Of a DNA stretch of 64,000 nt, positions 31,477 through 44,115 are shown piece by piece (position 1 is the stretch's first letter; each line of letters opens with the position of its first letter). Origin of the DNA: JAKAWQ01 sp963840545 (GTDB lineage: Bacteria; Pseudomonadota; Alphaproteobacteria; Acetobacterales; Acetobacteraceae). Made by a program: the position numbers and the translations under genes. The notes under the pieces are model-generated. The model did no database searches. It saw nothing but the letters and a program-made list of their open reading frames with translations, and was not told the DNA's origin. The stretch covers positions 248,001 through 312,000 of the forward strand of contig CAWIZE010000001.1 in assembly GCA_963840545.1 (NCBI GenBank), written 5' to 3'.

Positions 31477-32478
31477 TCAGGCCGCGCGCCGCCCCTCTGC
31501 CACCGCATGGCAGGCGACCAGCGTCGCGCCCGCAGCGGTGTATGCGGGCGGCTCCCGGCGGCACCGCTCGTTCGCCAGCGGGCAGCGCGGATGGAAGGTG
31601 CATCCGGGCGGCGGCGCGATCGGGCTCGGCACTTCGCCGGCCACCGGGGTCCGGCTCCGTCCGCTCATCGCGAGGTCCGGGATCGCGTCGAGCAGCATGC
31701 GCGTATAGGGATGGCGCGGCGCCGAGAAAACCTCCTCGGCCGGCCCGATCTCGACGATCCGCCCGAGATACATCACGCCGAGCCGGTCCGACATGTGCCG
31801 GACCACGGCGAGGTTGTGGCTGATGAAGAGATAGGTAAGGCCGAGGCGGCGCTGCAGATCGCGCATCAGGTTCAGGATCTGCGCCTGCACCGAGACATCG
31901 AGCGCCGAGGTCGGCTCGTCGCAGACCAGGAACTCGGGCTCGCTCGAGAGCGCCCGCGCGATCGAGATCCGCTGCCGCTGCCCGCCCGAGAATTCGTGCG
32001 GATATTTTTCGCCGTCCGAGGGCTGCAGCCCGACCTGGAGAAGAAGCTCGCCGACGCGCGCCGCGATCGCCCGCGCCGAGCGCAGCAGCTCGAATGCGCG
32101 GATCGGCTCGGCGATGATCCGCGCCACCCGCCAGCGCGGATTGAGCGAGGCATAGGGGTCCTGGAAGATCATGTTCATCCGCCGGCGCAGGCCGGCCTCC
32201 GCCCGCGCCGCGGCGAGCGGCTTGCCCTCGAAGCGGATCGCGCCGCGGCTCGGCGCGTAGAGCCCGACGGCGAGGCGCGCCACCGTCGTTTTCCCGCAGC
32301 CCGATTCGCCCACCAGCGAGAGCGTGGTGCCCGTGGCGATCGCGAAGGAGACGTCGTCCACCGCCCGCAGGAACCGCCGTTTCTCGCCCCCGAGGATCCG
32401 CTGCAGCCAGGGGCTCGAGACGTCGAACAGGCGCGTCACGTGCTCGGCCTCGAAGAGCGGCCCGGTAACCTCAGACAT
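31477..32478 (-). CDS. Oligopeptide ABC transporter ATP-binding protein (OppF/DppF type), 333 aa
   Basis: ATPase of a dipeptide/oligopeptide importer. Walker A GESGCGKTTVARL near residue 58, Q-loop in MIFQDPYASLNP, signature FSGGQRQRISIARAL, Walker B FLVCDEPTSALDV and the switch His in LFISHNLAVVRH are intact. The C-terminal domain has CTFHPRCPLANERC, the cysteine-rich oligopeptide-transporter module that can bind an iron-sulfur cluster. It is the last gene of the B-C-D-F operon and overlaps oppD by 8 bases. Confidence 0.93.
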   Translation of the reverse strand: MSEVTGPLFEAEHVTRLFDVSSPWLQRILGGEKRRFLRAVDDVSFAIATGTTLSLVGESGCGKTTVARLAVGLYAPSRGAIRFEGKPLAAARAEAGLRRRMNMIFQDPYASLNPRWRVARIIAEPIRAFELLRSARAIAARVGELLLQVGLQPSDGEKYPHEFSGGQRQRISIARALSSEPEFLVCDEPTSALDVSVQAQILNLMRDLQRRLGLTYLFISHNLAVVRHMSDRLGVMYLGRIVEIGPAEEVFSAPRHPYTRMLLDAIPDLAMSGRSRTPVAGEVPSPIAPPPGCTFHPRCPLANERCRREPPAYTAAGATLVACHAVAEGRRAA

Positions 32479-33484
32479 GCGCCGCCTCCGCGGGCGCCGG
32501 CGCGTAGAGCCAACAGGCGGCCTCGGTCTCGCCGGCCGCCATCAGCTCGGGCCGCGCCTCGGTGCACCGGGAAAAGACCTTCGGGCAGCGCGGCGCGAAC
32601 GGGCAGCCCGGCGGGATCGCCGAAAGCCGCGGCATGGCGCCATCGATCTGCGTGAGGCGCCCGAGCCTTCCGGCGAGCGTCGGGATGCTCGCCATCAGCC
32701 CCTCGGTATAGGGATGCGCCGGATGGCGGATCACGCGCTGCACCGGGCCGAGCTCGACGATCCTGCCCGCGTACATCACCGCGACCCTATCGGCGGTCTC
32801 GGCGATCACCCCCATGTCGTGGGTGATCAGCATCACCGCCGTGCCGTGCTCGCGCGCCAGCCGCTTGATGAGGGTGATGATCTGCGCCTGGATCGAGACG
32901 TCGAGCGCGGTGGTGGGTTCGTCGGCGATTACGAGCTTCGGCTCGGCGCAGAGCGCCAGCGCAATCACCACCCGCTGGCGCATGCCGCCCGAGAATTCAT
33001 GCGGATAGGCGCCGATCCGCTCGGCGGCCGCGGGGATGCCCACCTGCTCGAGCCAGCCGATGGCGCGCCTGCGCGCCGCGGCTTCCGGGATCCCGAGATG
33101 GACCTGCATCGTCTCGGCGAGCTGGCGCCCGACGGTGTAGAGCGGATTGAGGGTCGTGAGGGGATCCTGGAAGATCGCGCCGATCCGCCGCCCGCGGATG
33201 CGGCGCATCTCCTCGGGCGAAAGAGTGTCGATCCGCCGTCCCTCGAGCAGGATCCGCCCGCCCGAGATCCGCCCCGGCCGCTCGAGCAGCCCGATGATCG
33301 CAGCCCCGGTGAGGGATTTTCCGGCCCCGCTCTCGCCGACCACGCCGAGCACCTCGCCCGTCCCGATCGCCAACGAGACGCGGTCGAGCGCCTTGAGCAC
33401 GCCCCGGCGGGTCGGGAACTCGACCGAAAGCTCCCTGACTTCAAGCAGGGGGGCTTCGAGCAGGGGGACCTCGCCGAGCGCCAT
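32471..33484 (-). CDS. Oligopeptide ABC transporter ATP-binding protein (OppD/DppD type), 337 aa
   Basis: Second ATPase of the importer. Walker A GESGAGKSLTGAAIIG, Q-loop AIFQDPLTTLNPLY, signature FSGGMRQRVVIALAL, Walker B LVIADEPTTALDV and LITHDMGV. The C-terminal CPFAPRCPKVFSRC Cys-rich motif and HPYTEGLMASIP are as in OppD. The ATG at 33484 overlaps the permease stop as TGATG and is chosen over the long upstream frame. Its partner is the OppF-type gene just downstream. Confidence 0.93.
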   Translation of the reverse strand: MALGEVPLLEAPLLEVRELSVEFPTRRGVLKALDRVSLAIGTGEVLGVVGESGAGKSLTGAAIIGLLERPGRISGGRILLEGRRIDTLSPEEMRRIRGRRIGAIFQDPLTTLNPLYTVGRQLAETMQVHLGIPEAAARRRAIGWLEQVGIPAAAERIGAYPHEFSGGMRQRVVIALALCAEPKLVIADEPTTALDVSIQAQIITLIKRLAREHGTAVMLITHDMGVIAETADRVAVMYAGRIVELGPVQRVIRHPAHPYTEGLMASIPTLAGRLGRLTQIDGAMPRLSAIPPGCPFAPRCPKVFSRCTEARPELMAAGETEAACWLYAPAPAEAAHV

Positions 33485-34452
33485 CAGTTCAGCCGCGGGT
33501 TCAGCGCGTCGCGCAGCCAGTCGCCGAGCAGGTTGATCGACAGCACCATGATGACCAGCGCCGCGCCCGGAAAGAGCGTGATCCACCACTGCCCGCTGAA
33601 GAGGTAGCTGTTGCCGTTGTTGATCAGCGTGCCGAGCGAGGGGTCGGTCGGCGGCAGCCCGACGCCGAGGAAGGAGAGCGTCGCCTCGGTGACGATCGCG
33701 ACCGCGAGATTGATCGTCGCGATCACCAGCACCGGCCCGAGCACGTTCGGCAGGATATGGGTGAGCATGATGCGCGGGCCGGAGATCCCGATCACCCGCG
33801 CCGCCATCACGTATTCCTTGCCGCGCTCGACCATCGTCGAGCCGCGCACCGTGCGCGCGAACTGCGGCCAGTTGCTGATGCCGATGGCCAGGATGATGAC
33901 GTAGATCTCGGTCGATTCGTGCATCTGGTGCGGCAGCATGGCCGCAGCGACCCCGTCCACCACCAGGGCGATCAGGATCGCGGGGAAGGTGAGCTGCACG
34001 TCGGCGATGCGCATCAGCAGCGCGTCCAGCGCCCCCCCGCCATAGCCCGCGATCAGCCCGAGCCCGACGCCCACGATCGTCGCGAAGAGCACCGCTGAGA
34101 AGCCGACCACCAGGCTGAGGCGCCCGCCGTACATGATCGCCGAGAGCATGTCCCTTCCCTGGTCGTCGGTGCCGAGGGGAAAGGTCCATTGCGATCCCTT
34201 CATCGGAATCGGCGGGATGAAGCTGTTGGAGAGGCTGAGGCTGGCGAGGTTGAACGGATCGTGCGGCGCGATCCAGGGGGCGAACAGCGAGCCCGCGATG
34301 CAGACGAAGGCGACCGCACCCGCGATGATCGCCACCGGCGAGCGGCGGAAATTGTACCAGAGGTCGGAGTCGAGGAAGCGGGCGAGAGGTCCCGGGACTT
34401 GGGCGGGGGCGTGCCCGGCGGCGGGGGCGTGCCCGGCGGCGGGGGCGCTCAT
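33484..34452 (-). CDS. Oligopeptide ABC transporter permease (OppC/DppC type), 322 aa
   Basis: Inner-membrane permease. After a Pro/Ala linker with a GHAPAAGHAPA repeat (residues 7-17), the OppC N-terminal extension (FRRSPVAIIAGAVAFVCIAG, first helix) leads to the periplasmic LGTDDQGRDMLSAIMYGGRLSL, the family signature. The EAA loop is AARVIGISGPRIMLTHILPN. Six helices are expected. It overlaps both neighbours (ATGA with the first permease; TGATG with the ATPase), a tightly coupled operon. Confidence 0.92.
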   Translation of the reverse strand: MSAPAAGHAPAAGHAPAQVPGPLARFLDSDLWYNFRRSPVAIIAGAVAFVCIAGSLFAPWIAPHDPFNLASLSLSNSFIPPIPMKGSQWTFPLGTDDQGRDMLSAIMYGGRLSLVVGFSAVLFATIVGVGLGLIAGYGGGALDALLMRIADVQLTFPAILIALVVDGVAAAMLPHQMHESTEIYVIILAIGISNWPQFARTVRGSTMVERGKEYVMAARVIGISGPRIMLTHILPNVLGPVLVIATINLAVAIVTEATLSFLGVGLPPTDPSLGTLINNGNSYLFSGQWWITLFPGAALVIMVLSINLLGDWLRDALNPRLN

Positions 34453-35441
34453 CGCGCCGCCGCAGGCGAGCGCCGCTCGAACCTGAGGCGCGGATCGACG
34501 GCGTAGTAGAGCAGGTCCACCACGAGATTGATCACCACGAACACCGCCGCCATCAGGATCAGGTACGCCGACATCACCGGGATATCCGCCGCCGCGATCG
34601 ATTGCACGAACAGGAAGCCGACGCCGGGCCACTGGAACACGGTCTCGGTGACGATCGAGAAGGCGATGATCTGGCCGAGCTGCAGCCCGGTGATGGTGAT
34701 CACCGGCACCAGCGTGTTCTTGAGCGCGTGGCCGAAATGGACCATCCGGTTCGGCAGGCCGCGGGCGCGGGCGAAGCGGATATAGTCGCTGCGCAGCACC
34801 TCGAGCATCTCGGCGCGCACCAGCCGCATGATCAGTGTCATCTGGAAGAGGCCGAGCGTGATCGCGGGCAGGATCAGCGCCTTGAGGCCCGAGAGCGTGA
34901 GGAACCCGGTGGTCCAGAAATGCCCGATAGGCACGACGGTGCCGCGGCCGAAGCTCGGCAGCCAGCCGAGCCAGACGCTGAAGACGAGGATCAGCAGGAT
35001 GCCGATCAGGAAGGTCGGCAGCGAGACGCCGATCAGGCTGAAGGTGAGGAAGGCGCGGCTGAGCCAGGAGGTGCGGTAGATCCCCGTATAGACCCCCATC
35101 GGCACGCCGATGACCACCGCCAGCACGGCCGAGGTGAAGGAAAGCTCGAGCGTCGCCGGCAGCCGGACGGCCAGAAGCTGCAGCACCGGCTCGCCGAGCC
35201 GGTAGCTCAGCCCGAAATTGCCGTGCAGGATCCGCCCGAGATAGAGCAGGAACTGGATATAGAACGGCTTGTCGAGGCCGAGCGCGTGGCGGAGCGCGAT
35301 CCGCTGCGCGAGCGTCGCGTTCTGCCCGAGCATGATCGCCACCGGATCGCCGACATAGGCGAACAGCAGGAAAGCGAGGAGGCACACCACGAGCAGGACC
35401 GGAATCGCCTGCAGGATGCGCGCAAGGATGAAGCCCGCCAT
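34449..35441 (-). CDS. Oligopeptide ABC transporter permease (OppB/DppB type), 330 aa
   Basis: First gene of the operon. ILARILQAIPVLLVVCLLAF is the first helix, GDPVAIMLGQNATLAQRIAL with LRHALGLDKPFYIQFLLYLG is the OppB periplasmic region, and the EAA loop reads DYIRFARARGLPNRMVHFGHALKN. Six helices. No periplasmic binding protein (OppA/DppA) gene precedes it: 172 bases upstream begins the divergent molybdenum hydroxylase. The binding protein must be elsewhere in the genome, or the transporter is an orphan. Confidence 0.92.
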   Translation of the reverse strand: MAGFILARILQAIPVLLVVCLLAFLLFAYVGDPVAIMLGQNATLAQRIALRHALGLDKPFYIQFLLYLGRILHGNFGLSYRLGEPVLQLLAVRLPATLELSFTSAVLAVVIGVPMGVYTGIYRTSWLSRAFLTFSLIGVSLPTFLIGILLILVFSVWLGWLPSFGRGTVVPIGHFWTTGFLTLSGLKALILPAITLGLFQMTLIMRLVRAEMLEVLRSDYIRFARARGLPNRMVHFGHALKNTLVPVITITGLQLGQIIAFSIVTETVFQWPGVGFLFVQSIAAADIPVMSAYLILMAAVFVVINLVVDLLYYAVDPRLRFERRSPAAAR

Positions 35442-35613
35442 GTGGTGGCCGCGGTCTCCCTATTCGGAATCTCCCAGTTGACACGATGCTGCCGCCCTCG
35501 CGGCGGTTCCGCAAGAGCTTCCCCGAGGCCGCCCGGCGCCGCCCGGCCTTGCGGCTCCGCTCCCGTGCGCCACATTTCGTGGGCAAGCCACGAGCATCGG
35601 ATCGCGCCGGACG

Positions 35614-38023
35614 ATGAACGCTCCCTTCGACGCCGACACCCGCCCCCCCAACTCCCTTCCCGTCATCAAATACGCCATCGGCCAGCCCGTCCATCGCAAG
35701 GAGGACCCGGTGCTGCTGGCCGGAAACGGCCGCTATACCGACGATATCGCCCTCCCCGGCCAAGCCCATGCGGTGATGGTCCGCAGCCGCCACGCCCATG
35801 GCCGGATCGCGGGCCTCGACGTGGCGGTTGCCCGGGCGATGCCGGGGGTGCTCGCCGTGATCACCGGGGCCGACCTCGTGGAAGCCGGGCCTCAGGCTGA
35901 TGCCGGCCGGCATGGCGCAGAAGAATCGCGACGGCAGCCCGATGGCCCGGCCGCCGCAGACCGTGCTCGCGACCGGCAAGGTCCGCTATGTCGGCGACCC
36001 GGTCGCCTGCGTCGTCGCCGAGACCGCGAGGGAGGCCAAGGACGCGGCCGAAGCGGTGCTCCTCGAAATCGATCCCCTCCCCGCCGTAACCTCGGCCCGT
36101 GCCGCCGACGCCCCCGGGGCACCGCTCGTCCATGACGACGTGCCCGGCAACCTCGTGCTCGACTTCCACTACGGCGACAGCGCGGCGGTGGCGAAGGCCT
36201 TCGCCGAAGCCGCCCATGTCACGCGGCTCCGCCTGATCGACAGCCGGATCGTCGTCTGCCCGCTGGAGCCGCGCTCGGCGCTGGGCGCCTTCAACCCCGA
36301 GAATGGCCGCTACACGCTCCATGTCGGCTGCCAGGGCGTCTTCAATCTGCGCCCGCTGATCGCCGCGGTCCTCGGCGTCGCCGACGAGAAGGTGCACATC
36401 CTCACCGGCAATGTCGGCGGCTCCTTCGGCATGAAGGCCTCCGCCTATCCCGAGTATTTCTGCCTGCTCCAGGCCGCGCGCAGGCTCGGCCGGCCGGTCA
36501 AATGGACCGACGAGCGCGCGGAGAGTTTCCTTTCCGACAGCCACGGCCGCGACCACGAGATGGATGCCGAGCTCGCCCTCGACGCGGCCGGGAACTTCCT
36601 TGCCGTCCGCCTCACCGGCTACGGCAATCTCGGCGCCTATCTTTCCAACGCCACCATCATTCCTTCGACCGGCAACGCGGTGAAGAACACCATCAGCGTC
36701 TATCGCACCCCACTGATCGAGGTCTCGACGCGCTGCCTCTTCACCAACACGACCTCGGTGGGCGCCTATCGCGGCGCCGGCCGTCCCGAGGGCAATTATT
36801 ACATGGAGCGGCTGATCGACACCGCCGCTTCCGAGATGGGAATCGACCGGGTCGCGCTCAGGCGGCGCAACCATATCCGCCCCGAGGAGCTGCCCTGGGA
36901 CGCGCCCTCCGCCATGCAGTACGACAGCGGCGATTTTCCGGCCCTGCTCGAGCATGCCCTCGCCTTCGCCGATGTCGCGGGCTTTCCCGCCCGCCGCGCC
37001 GAAAGCCGGAGAAACGGCCGGCTGCGCGGGCTCGGGATCGGCCAGTATCTCGAGGTGACGGCGCCGCCCTCGAACGAGATGGGCGGCATCCGCTTCGAGC
37101 CCGACGGCAGCGTCACCATCATCACCGGCACGCTCGATTACGGCCAGGGCCACGCCTCGCCGCTCGCCCAGGTGCTGAGCGCGAAGCTCGGCATCCCGTT
37201 CGAGAGAATCCGGCTGCTGCAAGGCGATTCCGACGAGCTGATCGCCGGCGGCGGCACCGGCGGCTCGAAATCGATCATGGCGAGCGGCGCCGCCGTCATC
37301 GAGGCCGCCGAGATCCTGATCGAGAACGGGCGCAAAATCGCCGCCCACGTGCTCGAGGCCGCGGTCGCGGATATCGAGTTCGCGCTCTCCGCCAACGAAG
37401 GCTCCTGGGGCGGCCGCTTCACGATCGCCGGCACCGATCGCGGGATCGGCATCATGGAGCTCGCCGAAAGGCTGCGCTCGGGCCTTTCGCTGCCGGAGGG
37501 ACTGCCGCAAAGCCTCGACGTGCGCCACGTCCACCAGGCCGCGCCCTCCGCCTTCCCGAACGGCTGCCATGTGGCGGAGGTCGAGCTGGACCCCGAGACT
37601 GGCGTCGCCGCCGTCGTGAAATACAGCATGGTCAATGACTTCGGGACTGTCATCAACCCGCTGCTCGTGGCCGGCCAGGCGCATGGCGGCGTCGTCCAGG
37701 GAATTGGCCAGGCCTTCCTCGAGGCAACCGCCTACGATTCCGACGGCCAGGTGCTGGCCGGCTCCTTCATGGACTATGCGCTGCCGCGCGCCGACAGCGC
37801 CCCCTCCTTCCGCATCGCCTCGCACCCGGTTCCGGCGCGCACCAACCTCCTCGGCGCCAAGGGCTGCGGCGAGGCCGGCTGTGCCGGCTCGCTGCCGGCG
37901 GTGATGAACGGACTCATCGATGCGTTGCGCGCCGAATACGGCATCGCCCATATCGACATGCCGGCCACGCCCGAACGAATCTGGCAGGCCATCGCAGCCG
38001 CGCGGCGGGCAGAACGCGCCTGA
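35614..38023 (+). pseudogene. Xanthine dehydrogenase/aldehyde oxidase-family molybdenum subunit, one frame break
   Basis: About 800 residues in two frames. Residues 1-93 (IGQPVHRKEDPVLLAGNGRY, AHAVMVRSRHAHGRI) are in the first; deleting one G of GGG at 35887-35889 continues into LRLMPAGMAQKN and the rest. Further motifs are VGDPVACVVAE, GNVGGSFGMKA, AYRGAGRPEGNYYMERLID and GAKGCGEAGCAG with the catalytic Glu (GxGE). AYRGAGRPE rather than AYxCSFR puts it among form II / general CoxL-like hydroxylases, not true CO dehydrogenase. The FAD and iron-sulfur subunits normally encoded beside it are absent. The frame break is probably a base-call error. Confidence 0.82.
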
Positions 38024-38128
38024 CCCCGCGCTGGCCGGTGGCCGCCGCGGGCGAGCCGCCGGGTCTCGACCGCTACGCCCGGGCCACTCTGTCCACCTTC
38101 TACGGCGTTCTCAAATGGTCGGCTGATC

Positions 38129-38165
38129 CCGCGGAACGGGGCGTCTCATCCGTCCCGCTCCGCGG
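38129..38165. terminator. Hairpin between convergent genes
   Basis: CCGCGGAACGGG (38129-38140) pairs with CCCGCTCCGCGG (38154-38165) with one mismatch around a 13-base loop. It sits between the ends of the molybdenum hydroxylase and the sulfotransferase, a suitable place for a bidirectional terminator, though no T run follows on either strand. Confidence 0.4.
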
Positions 38166-38187
38166 TCCCATGCAATGCCGCGTGATC

Positions 38188-38949
38188 CTATGAAGCCTGG
38201 CGCTCCTCGACCAGCCGCAATGGCGCCCGCACGCCATAGACCGCGCCGAGGTCCCTCACCGGCGCACTGAACGGGGTCGGCGCGCGGTGCTGGGCGCGGA
38301 GGAACAGCGCGATCGGCTGCGGGTCGGCCAGATCGAGGAACCCTGCAAGCGAATCCGCCGTCTCGTCCGGCTCCTCGAGGAGGTCCGCATAGGCGACCAG
38401 CAGCCGGTTCTCAGGCTCGATCTCGCTGAAGAACCCGTCGATCTCGCGCACGTACTGCCGCCACACCGCCATCCCATCGGCGAGCGAGGGTACCCACCCC
38501 TTCCGCTCGAGCGAATGAGCGACCTCCGCGGGCTCGCGATGGATATGGATGAACTTCGAATCCGGCAGGATCTCGCGGATGAGCCGCAGGCACGAACCTG
38601 AGACCGGCAGCAGCGGCCGCCCGCCGGCGCGGCCCGAGAGCACCGTCGGGTCGGCGTAGGGCGGGTGCTTGTCGCCCCAGATCGGCGCGACGATTCCGAG
38701 CTCCCGGCGATAGTACCGCTCGATCAGCGCCGCCGCTTCCCGCTTGAGGAATCCGGTGAAACGCTCGCGCTGGCCCAGGTCGAGAAATTCCGGCCGGGCG
38801 CAGGCCTGCTCGAGGATGTGCTTGAAGAGCACGAACACGCGGCTCTCGTTGGTAAGCGAGATCATCGGATGGCGGTTCAGCACCGCCCCCAGGAACGTCG
38901 TTCCCGAGCGCGGCGCGCCAATGATCCAAAGCGGTTGCGAGCGCATCAA
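38188..38949 (-). CDS. Sulfotransferase family protein, 253 aa
   Basis: LWIIGAPRSGTTFLGAVLN at residues 7-25 is the PAPS 5'-phosphosulfate loop, and FIHIHREPAEVAHSLERKG near 130 the 3'-phosphate site with its conserved Arg and Ser. YADLLEEPDE near 193 matches the family's C-terminal YEDL. The acceptor is unknown; similarity is to the bacterial sulfotransferase family 3 / heparan-like group. It is shorter than, and only loosely like, the sulfotransferase at 26328. It stands alone, with an own upstream region 38950-39149. Confidence 0.82.
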   Translation of the reverse strand: MMRSQPLWIIGAPRSGTTFLGAVLNRHPMISLTNESRVFVLFKHILEQACARPEFLDLGQRERFTGFLKREAAALIERYYRRELGIVAPIWGDKHPPYADPTVLSGRAGGRPLLPVSGSCLRLIREILPDSKFIHIHREPAEVAHSLERKGWVPSLADGMAVWRQYVREIDGFFSEIEPENRLLVAYADLLEEPDETADSLAGFLDLADPQPIALFLRAQHRAPTPFSAPVRDLGAVYGVRAPLRLVEERQAS

Positions 38950-39149
38950 GTGACCCTCCGGCTGTCGTTGGTCAGAGAAATCTGCCCGTGGGATGCGACC
39001 CTACGACGTTCCGGCCATGGCCTTTTGAAGGCAATCGTTTCTCTTTATTGCTGTTATTGCAGCGTGTTACAGTGCGGGCTTGCGGATCCCGCGCGGCGCC
39101 GCCATATGGATGGTGCCGAGGGACCAGCATCCCCTGGCGACGGTCGGGA
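38950..39149. other. Gap between sulfotransferase and mccA
   Basis: Two hundred bases with no gene. It holds the sulfotransferase promoter region (minus strand) and the 3' end of the mccA message. The AT content rises around 39030-39070, where CTCTTTATTGCTGTTATTGC might include a promoter, but no boxes with good spacing stand out. Confidence 0.4.
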
Positions 39150-41174
<2,025 letters not shown>

Positions 41175-41196
41175 GCCCGGCTCACATGCGCCCGGC

Positions 41197-42825
41197 TTAC
41201 ATCCGAAAGAGGCCGAAGCGCGTCGGCTCGATCGGCGCATTGAGGCTCGCCGAGAGGCCGAGCGCAAGCACACGCCGCGTCTCGGCGGGATCGATGATCC
41301 CGTCGTCCCAGAGCCGCGCCGAAGCGTAATAGGGGCTGCCCTGCGTTTCGTACTGGGCACGGATCGGCGCCTTGAACGCCTCCTCCTCCTCGCTCGGCCA
41401 GGTTTCTCCCCGTGCCTCCAGCCCGTCGCGCCGGATCCCGGCGAGCACGCTCGCCGCCTGCTCCCCACCCATCACCGAGATCCGCGCATTCGGCCACATC
41501 CAGAGGAAGCGCGGCGCATAGGCGCGCCCGCACATCGCGTAATTGCCGGCGCCGAAGCTGCCGCCGATCACCACCGTGAATTTCGGCACCGCGGCGGTCG
41601 CGACCGCGGTCACCATCTTCGCCCCGTCCTTGGCGATGCCGCCCGCCTCGTATTTCCGCCCGACCATGAAGCCGGTGATGTTCTGGAGGAAGACGAGCGG
41701 AATGCCCCGCTGCGCGCAGAGCTCGATGAAATGAGCGCCTTTCAGCGCGCTTTCGCTGAACAGGATGCCGTTGTTGGCGACGATGCCGACCGGATAGCCC
41801 CAGAGATGCGCGAAGCCGGTGACCAGCGTCGGCCCGTAGAGCCGCTTGAACTCGGCGAACTCCGAGCCATCGACCAGCCGGGCGATGATCTCGCGCACAT
41901 CGTAAGGCTGGCGCCGGTCGGCAGGCACGATACCGCCGATCTCGCCCGCATCGTAGCGCGGCGCGAGAGGCGCGCGGATTGCGAGCCCGGGCGTCTTGCG
42001 CCCATTGAGCCCGGCCCCATTGAGGCTGGCGATGATGCGCCGCGCAATGCCGAGCGCATGAAGGTCGTTCTCGGCGAGATGGTCGACGACGCCGGAAATG
42101 CGGCTGTGCAGCTCGCCCCCACCCAATTCTTCGGCGCTCACCACTTCGCCGGTCGCCGCCTTCACGAGCGGCGGGCCGCCCAGGAAGATCGTCCCCTGGT
42201 CGCGCACGATTACGCTCTCGTCCGCCATCGCCGGCACATAGGCCCCGCCCGCGGTGCAGGAACCCATCACGACGGCGATCTGCGGGATGCCGGCGGCCGA
42301 CATCGTCGCCTGGTTGTAGAAGATGCGGCCGAAATGATCCCGATCGGGAAAGACCTCGTCCTGGTTCGGCAGGTTGGCCCCGCCCGAATCGACGAGATAG
42401 AGGCAGGGAAGCCGGTTCTGGAGCGCGATCTCCTGCGCCCGCAGATGCTTCTTCACCGTGATCGGATAATAGGTCCCGCCCTTCACCGTCGCATCGTTGG
42501 CGAGGATCATGCACTCCCGCCCGGCGACGCGGCCGATGCCGGCGATGATCCCCGCCGCCGGCACCTCGCCCCCGTACATCCCGTACGCCGCGAGCTGGCC
42601 GAGCTCGAGAAAAGGCGAGAGCGGATCGATCAACGCGCGGATGCGCTCGCGCGGCAGCAGCTTGCCGCGCGCGCGATGGCGCGCACGCGCCGCCGCCCCG
42701 CCGCCTTCGCGGATTTCGTCCACGATCCGCCGCAGCTCCGCGACCAGCGCCGCCATCGCCTCCGCATTGGCACGGAACCCGGCCGAACGCGGATCGAGCG
42801 CGCTCTCTAGAGCGAGTTCGGCCAA
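41197..42825 (-). CDS. mccB: Methylcrotonoyl-CoA carboxylase carboxyltransferase beta subunit, 542 aa
   Basis: Carboxyltransferase half of MCC. Conserved pieces: RIRALIDPLSPFLELGQLAA, LPCLYLVDSGGANLPNQDEV, QIAVVMGSCTAGGAYVPAM, FLGGPPLVKAATGE, VSAEELGGGELHSRISGV, IVANNGILFSESALKGAHFI, FLQNITGFMVGRKYEAGGIA. The LPNQ and FLGGPPLVKAATGE patterns are those of MccB. The start appears to be TTG 42825; a TAG lies in frame 21 bases upstream and the next ATG is residue 24. The TTG lies in the loop of a hairpin at 42809-42839. Confidence 0.93.
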   Translation of the reverse strand: MAELALESALDPRSAGFRANAEAMAALVAELRRIVDEIREGGGAAARARHRARGKLLPRERIRALIDPLSPFLELGQLAAYGMYGGEVPAAGIIAGIGRVAGRECMILANDATVKGGTYYPITVKKHLRAQEIALQNRLPCLYLVDSGGANLPNQDEVFPDRDHFGRIFYNQATMSAAGIPQIAVVMGSCTAGGAYVPAMADESVIVRDQGTIFLGGPPLVKAATGEVVSAEELGGGELHSRISGVVDHLAENDLHALGIARRIIASLNGAGLNGRKTPGLAIRAPLAPRYDAGEIGGIVPADRRQPYDVREIIARLVDGSEFAEFKRLYGPTLVTGFAHLWGYPVGIVANNGILFSESALKGAHFIELCAQRGIPLVFLQNITGFMVGRKYEAGGIAKDGAKMVTAVATAAVPKFTVVIGGSFGAGNYAMCGRAYAPRFLWMWPNARISVMGGEQAASVLAGIRRDGLEARGETWPSEEEEAFKAPIRAQYETQGSPYYASARLWDDGIIDPAETRRVLALGLSASLNAPIEPTRFGLFRM

Positions 42826-42839
42826 GCCGACCTCGCTCT
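42809..42839. promoter_or_regulatory. Hairpin enclosing the mccB start codon
   Basis: AGAGCGAGTTCGGC (42809-42822) and GCCGACCTCGCTCT (42826-42839) pair at 13 of 14 positions around a three-base loop CAA, which is the complement of the predicted TTG start. In the mRNA this would hide the mccB start and its binding site, so translation may depend on ribosomes arriving from ivd. It may also be a copy of a dispersed palindrome. Confidence 0.45.
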
Positions 42840-42936
42840 CGCCCTATTCTGTCGGGCAGAGCAACGCGCCCCCCAGGGGGCGCTCGCGATCGCCTCGCGA
42901 TCCCATTCCGGCGCGATCCGCTCGAGCGCCGCCATC

Positions 42937-44115
<1,179 letters not shown>

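Noticed and set aside
31477..31823. Continuation of the SDR frame beyond 31476 on the plus strand
   Set aside because: From there the frame is antisense to oppF and loses all SDR motifs.
35861..37951. A 696-codon minus-strand frame opposite the molybdenum hydroxylase
   Set aside because: Antisense shadow; the plus strand holds all the family motifs.
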